Shown in pieces: positions 9,639 to 18,850 of a stretch of DNA of 64,000 nt; the first letter of the stretch is position 1, and the number at the start of each line of letters is the position of its first letter. This DNA comes from Spirosoma sp. GTDB lineage: Bacteria; Bacteroidota; Bacteroidia; Cytophagales; Spirosomataceae. The stretch spans positions 248,001-312,000 of the forward strand of contig NZ_JAPLET010000019.1 of the NCBI RefSeq assembly GCF_026391055.1, read 5' to 3'. The position numbers and the translations under genes were made by a program. Below the pieces are notes generated by a model that did no database searches, was not told where the DNA came from, and was given only the letters and a program-made list of their open reading frames with translations.

Positions 9639-9656
9639 GGATGAGACCCTACTATG

Positions 9657-10895
9657 TCATAGCGACTTTACGACTAACATAACCAAATCCAATGCCACTT
9701 CGTCTTTTGATTTAAGTGGAAATTCATGAGTCTGTTCGTCCTTATCTATAACGGTAATCTTGTTGGTGTCGTGCCCGAAACCGGCTCCTGAATCACGAAG
9801 TGAATTTAATACAATCCAGTCTAAATTCTTAGCATAAAGTTTTTTAAGCGCATTCTCGTGCTCATTGTCCGTTTCCAGCGCAAAGCCCATCAGCAACTGC
9901 CCGGCTTGCTTTCGCTTTCCAAGTGTAGCCGCAATGTCGGTGGTTTTCGTTAATTCAAGAGAAAAAACAGCTTCATTCTTCTTAATCTTCCGGTCAGCCG
10001 GATGAGCGGGGGTGTAATCTGCGACGGCGGCACTCAGAACAATGATCTGAGCCATACCAAATTCCGATTCCGTTGCCTCGAACATTTCCTGCGCCGACCG
10101 GACATTAATGCGCTTTATGCCGGGCGAGGGGAGGGGTAGGGCAGTTGGTCCACTCACCAGCGTTACCTGAGCCCCGGCTGCGGCAAATGCGTTTGCAATG
10201 GCATAGCCCATCTTTCCCGTCGAATGATTGCTAATGTACCGCACCGGGTCGATGGGCTCCTGGGTTGGTCCTGCAGTAATTAGCACGCGCTTTCCCGACA
10301 GAATACCCGGGTTGACTGGTTTTAGGTCGAGCTTACTTGTCCAGAAATCAGTTAACACCTGAACAATTGTTTCGGGCTCTGCAAGTCGACCTTCGCCTAC
10401 CAGGCCACTGGCCAACTCGCCATGTTCTGCCCTGATAATATGATTGCCAAAGCTCTCCAGCCGACGCAGGTTGTCAACCGTAGATGGGTGACTATACATG
10501 TCGACATCCATTGCCGGGGCGAAAAATACCGGGCAGCGGGCAGACAGATAAACCGATGACAGCAGATCATCACAAAAGCCCGTTGCACAACGGGCCAGTG
10601 TATGGGCCGATGCCGGTGCAATCACAAGAGCGTCGGCCCAAAGTCCCAGATCAACATGGTTGTTCCAGCTACCGTCGCCGGGACGATCTGATGCCGTATT
10701 CACAAACGTCGAGAAGACAGGACGCTTTGATAACGTAGCCAGCGTGAGCGGGGTAATGAATTGCTGGGCCGATGCTGTCATGATAACCTGCACCTCGGCA
10801 CCGGCCTTTATCAGGAGCCGAACGAGTAGTGCCGATTTATAGGCTGATATACTGCCTGTTACGCCTAAAAGAATACGTTTCCCCGCAAGTGACAT
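9657..10895 (-). CDS. coaBC: Bifunctional phosphopantothenoylcysteine decarboxylase / phosphopantothenate-cysteine ligase
   Basis: Two steps of coenzyme A synthesis in one protein: CoaB joins cysteine to 4'-phosphopantothenate using CTP, and FMN-dependent CoaC decarboxylates the product. 412 aa. The N-terminal flavoprotein domain (about 1-175) has the catalytic His in NNHVDLGLWADALVIAPAS and the substrate loop FFAPAMDVDMY. The C-terminal CoaB domain (about 190-400) has ITAGPTQEPIDPVR, SNHSTGKMG and KIKK. Separated from rpoZ by a hairpin (10973-11008), so it may be transcribed at a different level from rpoZ. Confidence 0.96.
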   Translation of the reverse strand: MSLAGKRILLGVTGSISAYKSALLVRLLIKAGAEVQVIMTASAQQFITPLTLATLSKRPVFSTFVNTASDRPGDGSWNNHVDLGLWADALVIAPASAHTLARCATGFCDDLLSSVYLSARCPVFFAPAMDVDMYSHPSTVDNLRRLESFGNHIIRAEHGELASGLVGEGRLAEPETIVQVLTDFWTSKLDLKPVNPGILSGKRVLITAGPTQEPIDPVRYISNHSTGKMGYAIANAFAAAGAQVTLVSGPTALPLPSPGIKRINVRSAQEMFEATESEFGMAQIIVLSAAVADYTPAHPADRKIKKNEAVFSLELTKTTDIAATLGKRKQAGQLLMGFALETDNEHENALKKLYAKNLDWIVLNSLRDSGAGFGHDTNKITVIDKDEQTHEFPLKSKDEVALDLVMLVVKSL

Positions 10896-10972
10896 TCGTT
10901 AATGATTGTTGGTTAACAGGTATTGGTAAAAGGAGTCGGTAAGGGAATAACTCAATAACCAGATATAAAACA

Positions 10973-11008
10973 CCAATGACCGCACAGCGATTACCGTGCG
11001 GTCATTGG
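10973..11008 (-). terminator. Hairpin between rpoZ and coaBC
   Basis: Perfect 13-bp inverted repeat (CCAATGACCGCAC, 10973-10985, and complement 10996-11008) with a 10-nt loop, just after the rpoZ stop codon. No long T run follows on the minus strand, so it may attenuate or protect RNA ends rather than fully terminate. Confidence 0.65.
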
Positions 11009-11030
11009 AAGATCAATACAAAATAAGTTA

Positions 11031-11342
11031 TTACTGAGCGTCTTCGTCGTTATAGCGCCAGTATACTTTACCTTCCAGAAACTCATCGGTGGCAATGGAA
11101 GTCGGCTTGGGCATGCGCTCGTAAAACTTGGAGATCTCAATCTGTTCCCGGTTTTCGAATACTTCTTCGAGGTTATCGACCGCCGAAACGAACTCGGAAA
11201 GCTTGTTGCTCAATTCTTCTTTATTTTTGGTAGAAATCTGACGGGCACGCTTCGAAATGATCGATACCGATTCGTACAGGTTCCCGGTTTGAGCCGCAAT
11301 CTTGTCGTTATTACGGGTGATAATAGATGGATTTGTTGCCAT
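11031..11342 (-). CDS. rpoZ: RNA polymerase omega subunit family protein
   Basis: 103 aa, the small RNA polymerase subunit that stabilises the beta' subunit. It resembles the divergent Bacteroidota omega (RpoZ/Rpb6-like), with NLYESVSIISKRARQI in place of the usual N-terminal helix motif and a conserved acidic C-terminal half (EEVFENREQIEISKFYERMP). It sits directly after bamD, its usual Bacteroidota position, which supports the call. Confidence 0.85.
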   Translation of the reverse strand: MATNPSIITRNNDKIAAQTGNLYESVSIISKRARQISTKNKEELSNKLSEFVSAVDNLEEVFENREQIEISKFYERMPKPTSIATDEFLEGKVYWRYNDEDAQ

Positions 11343-11428
11343 AATAGAGTATAATCGGTATTTGGTATATAGTCACCAGAGTTAGGGCGTTGAAGTAATT
11401 GACTACAAACTTCAGCCCGTAAACTGTA

Positions 11429-12328
11429 TTAATTTGCTGCCGTCACCTTTGCAGGGCGATTGGCATCTTTTAATCGCGCTTTTTCCTTTTCACGTTCCTG
11501 TTCCAGCTTATCCAGACGATCAATCTCTTTCTGACTGGTTTCAAACATTCTCTCCGACTGTTTAAGGAACTGGCTGTTTGGGTATTTGTCCACAAATGCC
11601 TGATGATAACTGATCGCTTCCTGATAACGTTCCTTTTGTTTTGTTTCCAGGCTATTCTGTGCCAGACTAAACTCGGCATCAACTTTCAGATAAGCCAGTT
11701 CTTCGTTGTATTCCGAATCTGGAAAATCCTTCTGGAAGTTATTGATGGCAATGACTGCGGATTTGTATGAGGCAATATTAAAGCCACTGGTTTTGTAATA
11801 GAGCTTGGCTTTTTCATAGGCTTTACGCTCCAGTTTTCCACGTAGTTCCAGAATCAGCTTTGTCGACTCCTCTTTGTATTTGCTGTCAGGATAAGCATTA
11901 ATGAAATCCTGAAGGGCCGATGTTGCCGTCAGCGTGTTAGACTGATCCAGGTTAAACGAAGGCGTGTCTTTGTAAAGCGAGTAGGCATACATATACATGG
12001 CCTCCTGCGCATATTCTGAACGCGCAAACGTCTCATAAAACTTCTTAAACAGGGTAGCACTCAGCAGGTATTGCTGTTGCTGGTACTGCGTGTAGGCATA
12101 ATAAAACTGAGCCATTTCCGACTCATTACTACCCTTCAGTACCGGAATCAACTCTTCGAACAACAGGCCTGCCCGGTACCAATCTCCCTTTTTGTAATAT
12201 TCAAGAGCACCTTTGTACTTCGCGTCATCACTACCACTTTTCTGCAGTTTTGAAAATGGGCTGCATGAGCCAAGCAGAAATACGACTCCAATCCCTAGCA
12301 GGATTTTACCAATATGACGGTTTTGCAT
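11429..12328 (-). CDS. bamD: Outer-membrane assembly lipoprotein BamD
   Basis: Lipoprotein of the BAM complex that inserts beta-barrel proteins into the outer membrane. Lipobox LLGSC (Cys22 from the chosen start), then five or so TPR-like helical repeats (YYKKGDWYRAGLLFEELI; YAYTQYQQQQYLLSATLFKK; IAINNFQKDFPDSEYNEEL; ISYHQAFVDKYPNSQF) and a charged C-terminal tail rich in Lys and Glu. The frame is open to 12391, but the ATG at 12328 gives a proper signal sequence and lies 7 nt after a perfect -7 element. Confidence 0.93.
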   Translation of the reverse strand: MQNRHIGKILLGIGVVFLLGSCSPFSKLQKSGSDDAKYKGALEYYKKGDWYRAGLLFEELIPVLKGSNESEMAQFYYAYTQYQQQQYLLSATLFKKFYETFARSEYAQEAMYMYAYSLYKDTPSFNLDQSNTLTATSALQDFINAYPDSKYKEESTKLILELRGKLERKAYEKAKLYYKTSGFNIASYKSAVIAINNFQKDFPDSEYNEELAYLKVDAEFSLAQNSLETKQKERYQEAISYHQAFVDKYPNSQFLKQSERMFETSQKEIDRLDKLEQEREKEKARLKDANRPAKVTAAN

Positions 12329-12335
12329 ATGCTTG

Positions 12336-12343
12336 CAAAGATA
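12336..12343 (-). promoter_or_regulatory. -7 promoter element directly before bamD
   Basis: TATCTTTG on the minus strand is an ideal Bacteroidota -7 element, ending 7 nt before the bamD ATG. Transcription would start at or within a few nt of the start codon, so the mRNA may be leaderless. No TTTG is found at the usual -33 distance. Confidence 0.5.
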
Positions 12344-12452
12344 CAAAAAAAATAAAGGCTTCATCGATTTAACGAGGATGAAGCCCTGCATAGTACTGAA
12401 AATGATGGAGGATATCGGCTATTTTAGCTTATTTTAACAACAAGTGCCCGGA

Positions 12453-13106
12453 TTACTGATGGCGTACCAATAGTCGTTTCGTAGCCACTTTTTTTCCATC
12501 AACGGACAACTGATAAAGATAGTAACCCGTATCCAGATGGCGCGTACCGATCCGAACTTTACGTTCGTTGTGCTCAAGTTCATACTCGGCAACGGGAGCA
12601 CCAAGCAAATTAAGCAGAACCAGTTTTGCATCTCCTATGCCATTAAACTGATATTCTATCTCAGCAACGTCATCGGCCGGGTTGGGATACGCGTTTGATA
12701 CCCATAGTTTTTCAGTTGTATAGAGCCGGTTTTCTGCTTTTCCTTCCTGAGCTACAACTGATGTTCGGGGTGCACTCTCCACCGTTGGCGCACTTTCGGC
12801 AGCTGTTGCATGGGTTGGAATTTTTGCTCCGCTATGGGTCATCATAATTGAGCGATAATGCTCATTGATGGCGCTATTTTTATGCAGGGTTATGGACCGG
12901 TCCAGACCAGATAAGGATGGGCTTGGGGCGATCGAAAACCGCTGCGTTGGCAAGCCCGTTGTTGGTTTGCGTACAGATGAGGTCCGACCCAGTTCTAGTC
13001 GGCTTCCTTTCCGCGCATCAGAATCCCGCTGGGCGACCTGCGCCTGGAGCGGGGCAACTGCGGTTAGCAAGCCCATCAATACACCAATAAGTATAATTTG
13101 TTTCAT
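12453..13106 (-). CDS. Secreted protein with type IX secretion C-terminal sorting domain
   Basis: 217 aa. Signal peptide (LLTAVAPLQAQ), a low-complexity Ser/Thr/Pro-rich middle (about 25-130) without a recognised domain, and a C-terminal T9SS type A sorting domain (about 135-217): WVSNAYPNPADDVAEIEYQF, then LLGAPVAEYEL, DTGYYLYQLSVDGKKV and the end KRLLVRH. The cargo part is short, so it may be a small surface or adhesin-like protein. The last part of the domain is usually removed at secretion (family knowledge). A -7-like TAGGTTTG lies at 13140-13147. Confidence 0.85.
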   Translation of the reverse strand: MKQIILIGVLMGLLTAVAPLQAQVAQRDSDARKGSRLELGRTSSVRKPTTGLPTQRFSIAPSPSLSGLDRSITLHKNSAINEHYRSIMMTHSGAKIPTHATAAESAPTVESAPRTSVVAQEGKAENRLYTTEKLWVSNAYPNPADDVAEIEYQFNGIGDAKLVLLNLLGAPVAEYELEHNERKVRIGTRHLDTGYYLYQLSVDGKKVATKRLLVRHQ

Positions 13107-13139
13107 GTAAGTCTACTTCAGGTACACACCTATACAACA

Positions 13140-13147
13140 CAAACCTA
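13140..13147 (-). promoter_or_regulatory. Candidate -7 element for the T9SS-sorted protein
   Basis: TAGGTTTG on the minus strand fits TAnnTTTG, 33 nt before the ATG at 13106. A TTTG occurs 14 nt further upstream, which is shorter than the usual 19-21 nt spacing. Confidence 0.35.
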
Positions 13148-13201
13148 TTCATCTTAAAAGACAAAGTCAACGGGCTATTGTCTAAAAAATTGTTAAAACA
13201 G

Positions 13202-15046
13202 TCAATTATTACCTTTTCGAACCAATTTTTGAGCCAAAGGTTTAATTGTACTCTTATTTTTTAATGGTTTTCTAATTATTGGTTGCTCTGCCGGGGGCGT
13301 TTCAAGCCATAAAACCTGATTCTTAGTTGGTTTTTCGGCCTCCCGCCACCGGAAACCATCTAGTTGCTGCACATCAGGTGTTAATTCTTTTGGCGGAATA
13401 AGTTGAGAATCCGGATGCCCGTAAAACCTGATTCGCCCAACCTTGTTCTCCTCAAATTCAATGTTCATTCGGCTCGATTCTACATGATTTAAACCAATTA
13501 ATTTATTCTTTTCATCAACGGCATAATAAAGACTTTGCCCGTTGCCATCTACGAGTACACGGTCCAGAACTGTCTGCTCCTGATTAAGTACCGTGGTAGA
13601 CGCAGGTGAACTGCTTTTAGACGTCAATACGCGTTTAGAGATGGTATTCGTTGCAGCGGTAGATACCGATCGTGGAGAATTTGTTTTGGACGCAACCAGA
13701 GCCGGTTCTTCAGCTGCTGAATTCAGGGGTGTAGACGTGATTTTAGTCTTGAAAAAAGCGGTTATGGTACGGCCTTTTATTTGGTTATAATTCTTCAGTG
13801 TATCGAGGGAAATCACGAATGATTTTGCCTTCAGATACATCGTTTGAATCTTGTTATTTTTAAGCACCGCCCGCATGGAATCGGCTTCCATCTGGTATTT
13901 ATTCTGACTCCAGACAATGGGTTTTTTAAAGAAATAAATCGTTGAATCTGCCGTGTCGTAAATGAGCGAATCGCACTTGCTTTGCAAGTCTGATTTATAT
14001 AAAATAACGTTTTTCTGGCCGAGTAATCGGCGGGTATTTGTTAGTTTATTATCAAACGAAAATAAGGTATCGGCCCGCAGATAGAGTGTGTCTTTGGCGG
14101 CTTCGTTGGCCAGACTTTTGGCAACAGCGTGACCGGTTACCCGCGAGATGCCGGCCTTCCCATTGTATCGGACATGATCGCCCGTAATGACGGCTTGCCG
14201 GTCTTTGGCAACCATGATCACATTGCCCTTGGCAATACCTAACTCCGACACGTTATCGTAATAGAGAGAATCGCCCGTCAGGCGGTATTTAGGCGTTTCA
14301 ACGGTGGCTCTCCGCTGGAAATTTGATATACCGGATGTGGTGTTGTACTGGCCTGCCACTGCCGTTAGAACCCCGTCTTTGTTGGTTATGCGCGTCGGTC
14401 CCTGAAAAGTGGCGATTCGGGTTATGGAATTGTACAGCAGTGAATCGGCCGTGAGGGTGCCCTTGGTATTAACCAGCCGAACATTCTGGCGGAAGGTGAA
14501 CAATTTGGTACGGGTATCGTAATAACCTTCCCGACTTGTCAGCACGTTTTCTTTGTCGACAATACGGCCGGGTGTGGGGTAGTGCGCAATGCCCGACAGC
14601 ATGTCGTAGTCGAGTTGTGCTGTTGTGAGCGTCATTTTTCGGTCGCGTAAGCTTACCCGCCCCCGTACATTAGCCTGACGGGTGTTACCGTAATAGAACA
14701 GCGTGTCGCCCCGAACCGTAATGGTATCGCCCTGAATAATCTGCACGTTGCCATACGCTTCAATGACATTGGTCGTTGCGTTTTGAATGGCAAGATCACA
14801 ATACATCAACATCCCTTTTTGGCGAAACCGGACATTATTGTATATTTTTCGAACAACCTGGCCGGGCACATTCATTCCTACCAGACTGTCGGAACCTGGT
14901 AATAGCTCAACTTTATCGGCTGCGCTACCAGGCGTTGAGGGGCGCCCGGCCGGAGGAGCGCTAACCTGTGCCAGCAAATCGGCTGAAACAAGTAACGAAC
15001 CAAAGAGGACGAAAGCGACAAGAAAACGGGTAAGCAAACGAATCAT
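13202..15046 (-). CDS. OstA-like protein (LptA/OstA organic-solvent-tolerance family)
   Basis: 614 aa from the ATG at 15046 (MIRLLTRFLVAFVLFGSLLV signal). The body is a long array of short beta-strand repeats of the OstA/LptA type (YCDLAIQNATTNVIEAYGNV; DTITVRGDTLFYYGNT; TLTADSLLYNSITRIATFQG; RLTGDSLYYDNVSELGIAKG). Bacteroidota have such large OstA_2 proteins, thought to take part in LPS transport in the periplasm. The C-terminal 150 residues are Ser/Thr/Lys-rich and end in a basic tail. Its start is 33 bp from divergent tilS, and a -7 element ends 5 nt before the ATG. LptC in this window is a likely partner (inference). Confidence 0.85.
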   Translation of the reverse strand: MIRLLTRFLVAFVLFGSLLVSADLLAQVSAPPAGRPSTPGSAADKVELLPGSDSLVGMNVPGQVVRKIYNNVRFRQKGMLMYCDLAIQNATTNVIEAYGNVQIIQGDTITVRGDTLFYYGNTRQANVRGRVSLRDRKMTLTTAQLDYDMLSGIAHYPTPGRIVDKENVLTSREGYYDTRTKLFTFRQNVRLVNTKGTLTADSLLYNSITRIATFQGPTRITNKDGVLTAVAGQYNTTSGISNFQRRATVETPKYRLTGDSLYYDNVSELGIAKGNVIMVAKDRQAVITGDHVRYNGKAGISRVTGHAVAKSLANEAAKDTLYLRADTLFSFDNKLTNTRRLLGQKNVILYKSDLQSKCDSLIYDTADSTIYFFKKPIVWSQNKYQMEADSMRAVLKNNKIQTMYLKAKSFVISLDTLKNYNQIKGRTITAFFKTKITSTPLNSAAEEPALVASKTNSPRSVSTAATNTISKRVLTSKSSSPASTTVLNQEQTVLDRVLVDGNGQSLYYAVDEKNKLIGLNHVESSRMNIEFEENKVGRIRFYGHPDSQLIPPKELTPDVQQLDGFRWREAEKPTKNQVLWLETPPAEQPIIRKPLKNKSTIKPLAQKLVRKGNN

Positions 15047-15051
15047 AGTGA

Positions 15052-15059
15052 CAAAACTA
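15052..15059 (-). promoter_or_regulatory. -7 promoter element directly before the OstA-like gene
   Basis: TAGTTTTG on the minus strand ends 5 nt before the ATG at 15046, with a TTTG 17 nt further upstream (15077-15080) that overlaps the tilS start codon on the other strand. It supports the downstream ATG and suggests a leaderless transcript. Confidence 0.45.
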
Positions 15060-15079
15060 CGGCTTAGGGCCGACTCCAA

Positions 15080-16420
15080 ATGATTGAAAACGGATTTTTA
15101 GGATTTATTAACGACAATCAACTCTTCAAATCAACCGATCGGGTGCTTCTGGCGGTTAGCGGGGGGATCGATTCGATGGTCATGGCGGAGCTGTTTTATC
15201 GGTCTGGTCAACCGTTTGCGATAGCTCACGTTAACTTTAGTATGCGCGGAGCCGCTTCCGAAGCTGATGCTGTTTTTGTTGAAAACAAGGCCAACGGTTA
15301 CGGGGTTCCGTTTCACTTGATCCGTTTCGATACGAAGGCTGTTGCTCATGAGCGGGGTATATCCATTCAGATGGCCGCCCGTGAACTTCGATATGCCTGG
15401 TTTTCTCAATTGCTCAGCGAGTTTTCGTACACCTGTCTGGCAACGGCCCATCATAAAAATGACGTTCTCGAAACCCTGTTACTCAACCTGACGCGCGGCA
15501 CGGGATTAGCTGGTTTACATGGTATTCTGGCAAACCAAAATCAGGTTGTGCGTCCTTTGTTATTTGCAACCCGTGATCAAATTGCTACCTATGCAGCCGC
15601 CAATAGTCTGGAATACCGGGAGGATAACTCAAACGCTGATGTTAAATATGCCCGCAATCGAATTCGCCACCATGTTGTGCCCGTTCTGACTGACCTAAAC
15701 CCCGGACTTTGGCAAACGCTGCCTCGAACGGTTGAGCGGCTGAGAGCCGCCGAAACACTCATGAGAGCTGAATTGGATCAGTCCTGGCAGGCCATTGCTG
15801 AGGTAGGGGCACGTTCTATTTTACTTCCTCACGACAAGCTACTTGCCCAGTCGGAACTCCCTTTTCGACTAATGGAATGGGTAAAGCCATTCGGGTTCAC
15901 GAGCGATCAGGCATCATTGCTGGTTACCTGTCTTACGCAGCCCGTGGGACAGATATTTCGGTCGGCTACGCACCGGATAACCCACGAACGAAACGGCCTC
16001 CTGATTGAGCCGATCCACCAGCCTACAGAGATTGAGGTTCAGCTAACCGACTGGCCGGATACTCCTGTTCTGACCGGGGATCGTTTTGCCTTGACGATCG
16101 ATGTAGTTGAAAGGCCGGCTGATTTCACTATTCCGACTGAACCCGAGGTGGCCTGTCTTGATGCTGACCAGCTAACGTTTCCGTTAACGATTCGTCTTTG
16201 GAAACAGGGTGATAAGATTCGCCCTATTGGTTTAAACGGGCATAAACTGGTCAGTGATTTATTGAATGATCTGAAATTAAACCGAACGGAACGCGAGCAA
16301 ACCACTGTGCTTCTATCGGGAAATGAAATTGCCTGGGTCATTGGTCGACGAATAGCGCATCCGTTCCGCATCAGTAGCAAAACGCGTCGAATTGGTCGAT
16401 TTACGTGGAGAGAAGTGTAA
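15080..16420 (+). CDS. tilS: tRNA(Ile)-lysidine synthase
   Basis: Adds lysine to cytidine 34 of the CAU-anticodon isoleucine tRNA, changing its codon specificity from AUG to AUA. 446 aa. N-terminal PP-loop ATPase with AVSGGIDSM (SGGIDS at 27-32), AHVNFSMRG, ATAHHKNDVLETLLLNLTRG and EDNSNADVKYARNRIRHHV. The C-terminal TilS substrate-binding domain includes RLWKQGDKIRPIGLNGHKLV. Essential in nearly all bacteria. Divergent from the OstA-like gene. Confidence 0.96.
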   Translation: MIENGFLGFINDNQLFKSTDRVLLAVSGGIDSMVMAELFYRSGQPFAIAHVNFSMRGAASEADAVFVENKANGYGVPFHLIRFDTKAVAHERGISIQMAARELRYAWFSQLLSEFSYTCLATAHHKNDVLETLLLNLTRGTGLAGLHGILANQNQVVRPLLFATRDQIATYAAANSLEYREDNSNADVKYARNRIRHHVVPVLTDLNPGLWQTLPRTVERLRAAETLMRAELDQSWQAIAEVGARSILLPHDKLLAQSELPFRLMEWVKPFGFTSDQASLLVTCLTQPVGQIFRSATHRITHERNGLLIEPIHQPTEIEVQLTDWPDTPVLTGDRFALTIDVVERPADFTIPTEPEVACLDADQLTFPLTIRLWKQGDKIRPIGLNGHKLVSDLLNDLKLNRTEREQTTVLLSGNEIAWVIGRRIAHPFRISSKTRRIGRFTWREV

Positions 16421-16434
16421 ATCTATTGCTATTC

Positions 16435-16546
16435 AGTGAGTTATATAGTATGGTATTGATGCTGGCAAGGGGTTCGCTAATAGCTGTCGAAAAATTGGCA
16501 TTCAATTTGTAGCTAATTGAGCGAGCCCATATTTTTATAACTCACT
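16435..16546. repeat. 11-bp inverted repeat flanking the porE-like promoter
   Basis: AGTGAGTTATA (16435-16445) recurs as its exact complement TATAACTCACT (16536-16546), 90 bp apart. The second copy overlaps the predicted -7 region and lies just before the start of the downstream gene. It could be a pair of regulator sites or a long hairpin. Confidence 0.4.
16506..16537 (+). promoter_or_regulatory. Candidate promoter of the porE-like gene
   Basis: TTTG (16506-16509), 20-nt spacer, then TATTTTTA (16530-16537), one mismatch from TAnnTTTG. The leader would be about 10-15 nt. Confidence 0.45.
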
Positions 16547-16553
16547 ACTATTT

Positions 16554-18827
16554 ATGAACCGAGTTGTACGTTTCCTGCTACTTGCAGGGTTAGCTTTGTC
16601 GAGTCTGACTGTTCAGGCCCAGAGTGCGCGGCTACGAGCGGCAAATAAGCAATTTGATGATCTTAGCTACGTCAGTGCTGTGCGGGCGTATGAAGAATTT
16701 CTGCGGACAGACAAAAAGAGAGACGCTGCCGATACACGCGATGCGTTGATCAAACTTGGCTATAGCTATCGTAAGCTACAGGATACGCGCAATGCCGAGC
16801 GTATTTATGGTGAGCTTGTAAAAACCTACACCGACTTAGATAGTGAAATATACTTGTACTACGCGCAGGCACTAGCCTCTAATGGTAAGTATCGGGACTC
16901 GCAAAAAATGTACAGCCAGTACGGAGAGAAGCAGGCTCAGGATTTGCGGGGCCGTCGTTTTACCGTGTCGTATATGGATATGAGTCGGTTTTATCAGGAC
17001 TCTTCTTCCTATCGAATCCAGAACCTTCCGATCAACTCCCGCCAGGCTGATTTTAGTCCGATGTACTATAAAGGTGGGCTTGTGTTCGTGTCGTCGCGTG
17101 ATGAAACGGGTGTGATCAAGCGTGTGTTCAGCTGGAACCAGACGCCGTTTCTTGATTTGTATTTTCACCCCGATACGAATCAGCTTCGGGTACCTGGAGC
17201 CGGTTTGGTTAATGCCGCTGTATTAGGTGGCGGCACCGAAACAAGGGAAGAAAGTGGTGAAGCCGCCGGTGAAAATAAGGCACTGTCGAAAACTGAAATT
17301 TTCAACCGGACGCTCAACACCAAATATCACGAAGGGCCAATGACCTTCACCAAAGATCAGAATGTGATTGTCTTTACCAGGAATAACGCCAGCAAGGGCA
17401 AATCGGGGAAAAGCTCGGATGGTGTCAAAAAACTCAAGCTTTATTCCTCTATCAATAAGAACGGTAAATGGGTTGATATACAGGAATTGCCTTTCAACAA
17501 CAATGAATATTCTGTGGGACATCCCGCTTTTTCGCCTGATGATACAAAATTATATTTCGTATCGGATATGCCGGGCGGCTACGGCGGAACGGATATTTAC
17601 GTTGTCGAATACACCAATGGCCAATGGGGTAGCCCGGTAAACATGGGTAAGGAAATCAATACCGAAGGCAATGAAATGTTTCCGTTTGCCGCCGAAAACG
17701 GGAGTTTGTACTTCTCCTCCGATGGGCACGAAGGGCTGGGTGGCCTTGACGTGTTTATGGCCGAGTTGAAAGAAGGAATTGCCTATAAGGGTGTTCAGAA
17801 CGTCGGTGCTCCCATAAATTCAGAGAAAGATGATTTCGGGTTTATTACCGATAACAATGGCGCGAGTGGCTATTTCAGCAGCAACCGTAAAAAAGGAATC
17901 AGTGATGATGATATTTATTCATTCAGGCGGTCGTGCAAACAACTTAATATTCTGGTCTACGATGCTAAATCCGGTATGCCGCTTGAAGGTGCTGATGTCC
18001 GTATTCTGCGGAATGGCGTTAACCAGGATCTACGTATAACGAACATAGAAGGCCGGGCGGACTTGTGCGTAGATTCAAACACAGAATATGAATTCAGGGC
18101 TATTAAAGAAGGGTTCGCCATGAACAGCGTTCGCTTTTCAACAATGACACAATCTCCAAAACCATTGCTGAATGTATCAATCTACTTGGAGCGCTCTGAG
18201 AATACAGTAATAAAAGGGGTGATTAAGACAGAGGTGAACCAGATGCCGGCAACGGGCGTGAAAGTGACGCTTCGTAACGAAAAGGATAATTCGGAACAAA
18301 CCGTGACGACAGGCCCGGATGGAGGCTATGAGTTTGATGTTAAACCAAATGCGCCTTATACCATTATAGCGCAGAAGGATCAGTACGCAACTAAAAAGGC
18401 CCAGTATAACAAAACGAAACGCAAATCGCAGGTCCTTACCGATTCGCTCGGGTTGTATGGCGTAGGAGATGTCTTTCAGCTGAAAAATATTTACTATGAC
18501 CTTAATAAGTTTTTTATTCGTGCTGATGCGGCTCGGGAGTTGGATCATGTACTGGATATTCTGAAAGAATATCCGCAAATGCAGATAGAGCTACGTTCTC
18601 ATACCGATTCACGAGCAACTGATACCTACAATATCCGTCTATCGGAAAGCCGTGCCAGGGCCGCTATGGATTATCTGGTAGCAAGAGGCATCTCTGCAAC
18701 TCGGATAGTTGCCCGTGGTTATGGCGAATCTGAGATCATAAATGGTTGCATTGATGGAGTGAACTGCTCAGAGGGTGAACACCAGCAAAACCGTAGAACT
18801 GAATTTAAGATTTTGGCCGTACAATGA
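16554..18827 (+). CDS. PorE-like OmpA-family protein of the type IX secretion system
   Basis: 757 aa, multi-domain periplasmic/outer-membrane protein. Signal peptide (cleavage near LTVQA/Q). Then a TPR region (about 24-135), a PD40/WD40-type propeller (about 155-445; VGHPAFSPDDTKLYFVSDMP, MFPFAAENGSLYFSSDG, FGFITDNNGASGYFSSNR), one or two carboxypeptidase-regulatory-like beta domains (about 455-625), and an OmpA C-terminal peptidoglycan-binding domain (about 640-757; IELRSHTDSRATDTYNIRLS, ARGYGES). This order matches PorE of Porphyromonas, which links the T9SS to peptidoglycan. Similar OmpA-PD40 proteins of other function exist, so the PorE role is likely but not certain. Confidence 0.82.
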   Translation: MNRVVRFLLLAGLALSSLTVQAQSARLRAANKQFDDLSYVSAVRAYEEFLRTDKKRDAADTRDALIKLGYSYRKLQDTRNAERIYGELVKTYTDLDSEIYLYYAQALASNGKYRDSQKMYSQYGEKQAQDLRGRRFTVSYMDMSRFYQDSSSYRIQNLPINSRQADFSPMYYKGGLVFVSSRDETGVIKRVFSWNQTPFLDLYFHPDTNQLRVPGAGLVNAAVLGGGTETREESGEAAGENKALSKTEIFNRTLNTKYHEGPMTFTKDQNVIVFTRNNASKGKSGKSSDGVKKLKLYSSINKNGKWVDIQELPFNNNEYSVGHPAFSPDDTKLYFVSDMPGGYGGTDIYVVEYTNGQWGSPVNMGKEINTEGNEMFPFAAENGSLYFSSDGHEGLGGLDVFMAELKEGIAYKGVQNVGAPINSEKDDFGFITDNNGASGYFSSNRKKGISDDDIYSFRRSCKQLNILVYDAKSGMPLEGADVRILRNGVNQDLRITNIEGRADLCVDSNTEYEFRAIKEGFAMNSVRFSTMTQSPKPLLNVSIYLERSENTVIKGVIKTEVNQMPATGVKVTLRNEKDNSEQTVTTGPDGGYEFDVKPNAPYTIIAQKDQYATKKAQYNKTKRKSQVLTDSLGLYGVGDVFQLKNIYYDLNKFFIRADAARELDHVLDILKEYPQMQIELRSHTDSRATDTYNIRLSESRARAAMDYLVARGISATRIVARGYGESEIINGCIDGVNCSEGEHQQNRRTEFKILAVQ

Positions 18828-18850
18828 ATAGAACTCAATTATAATGAAAA

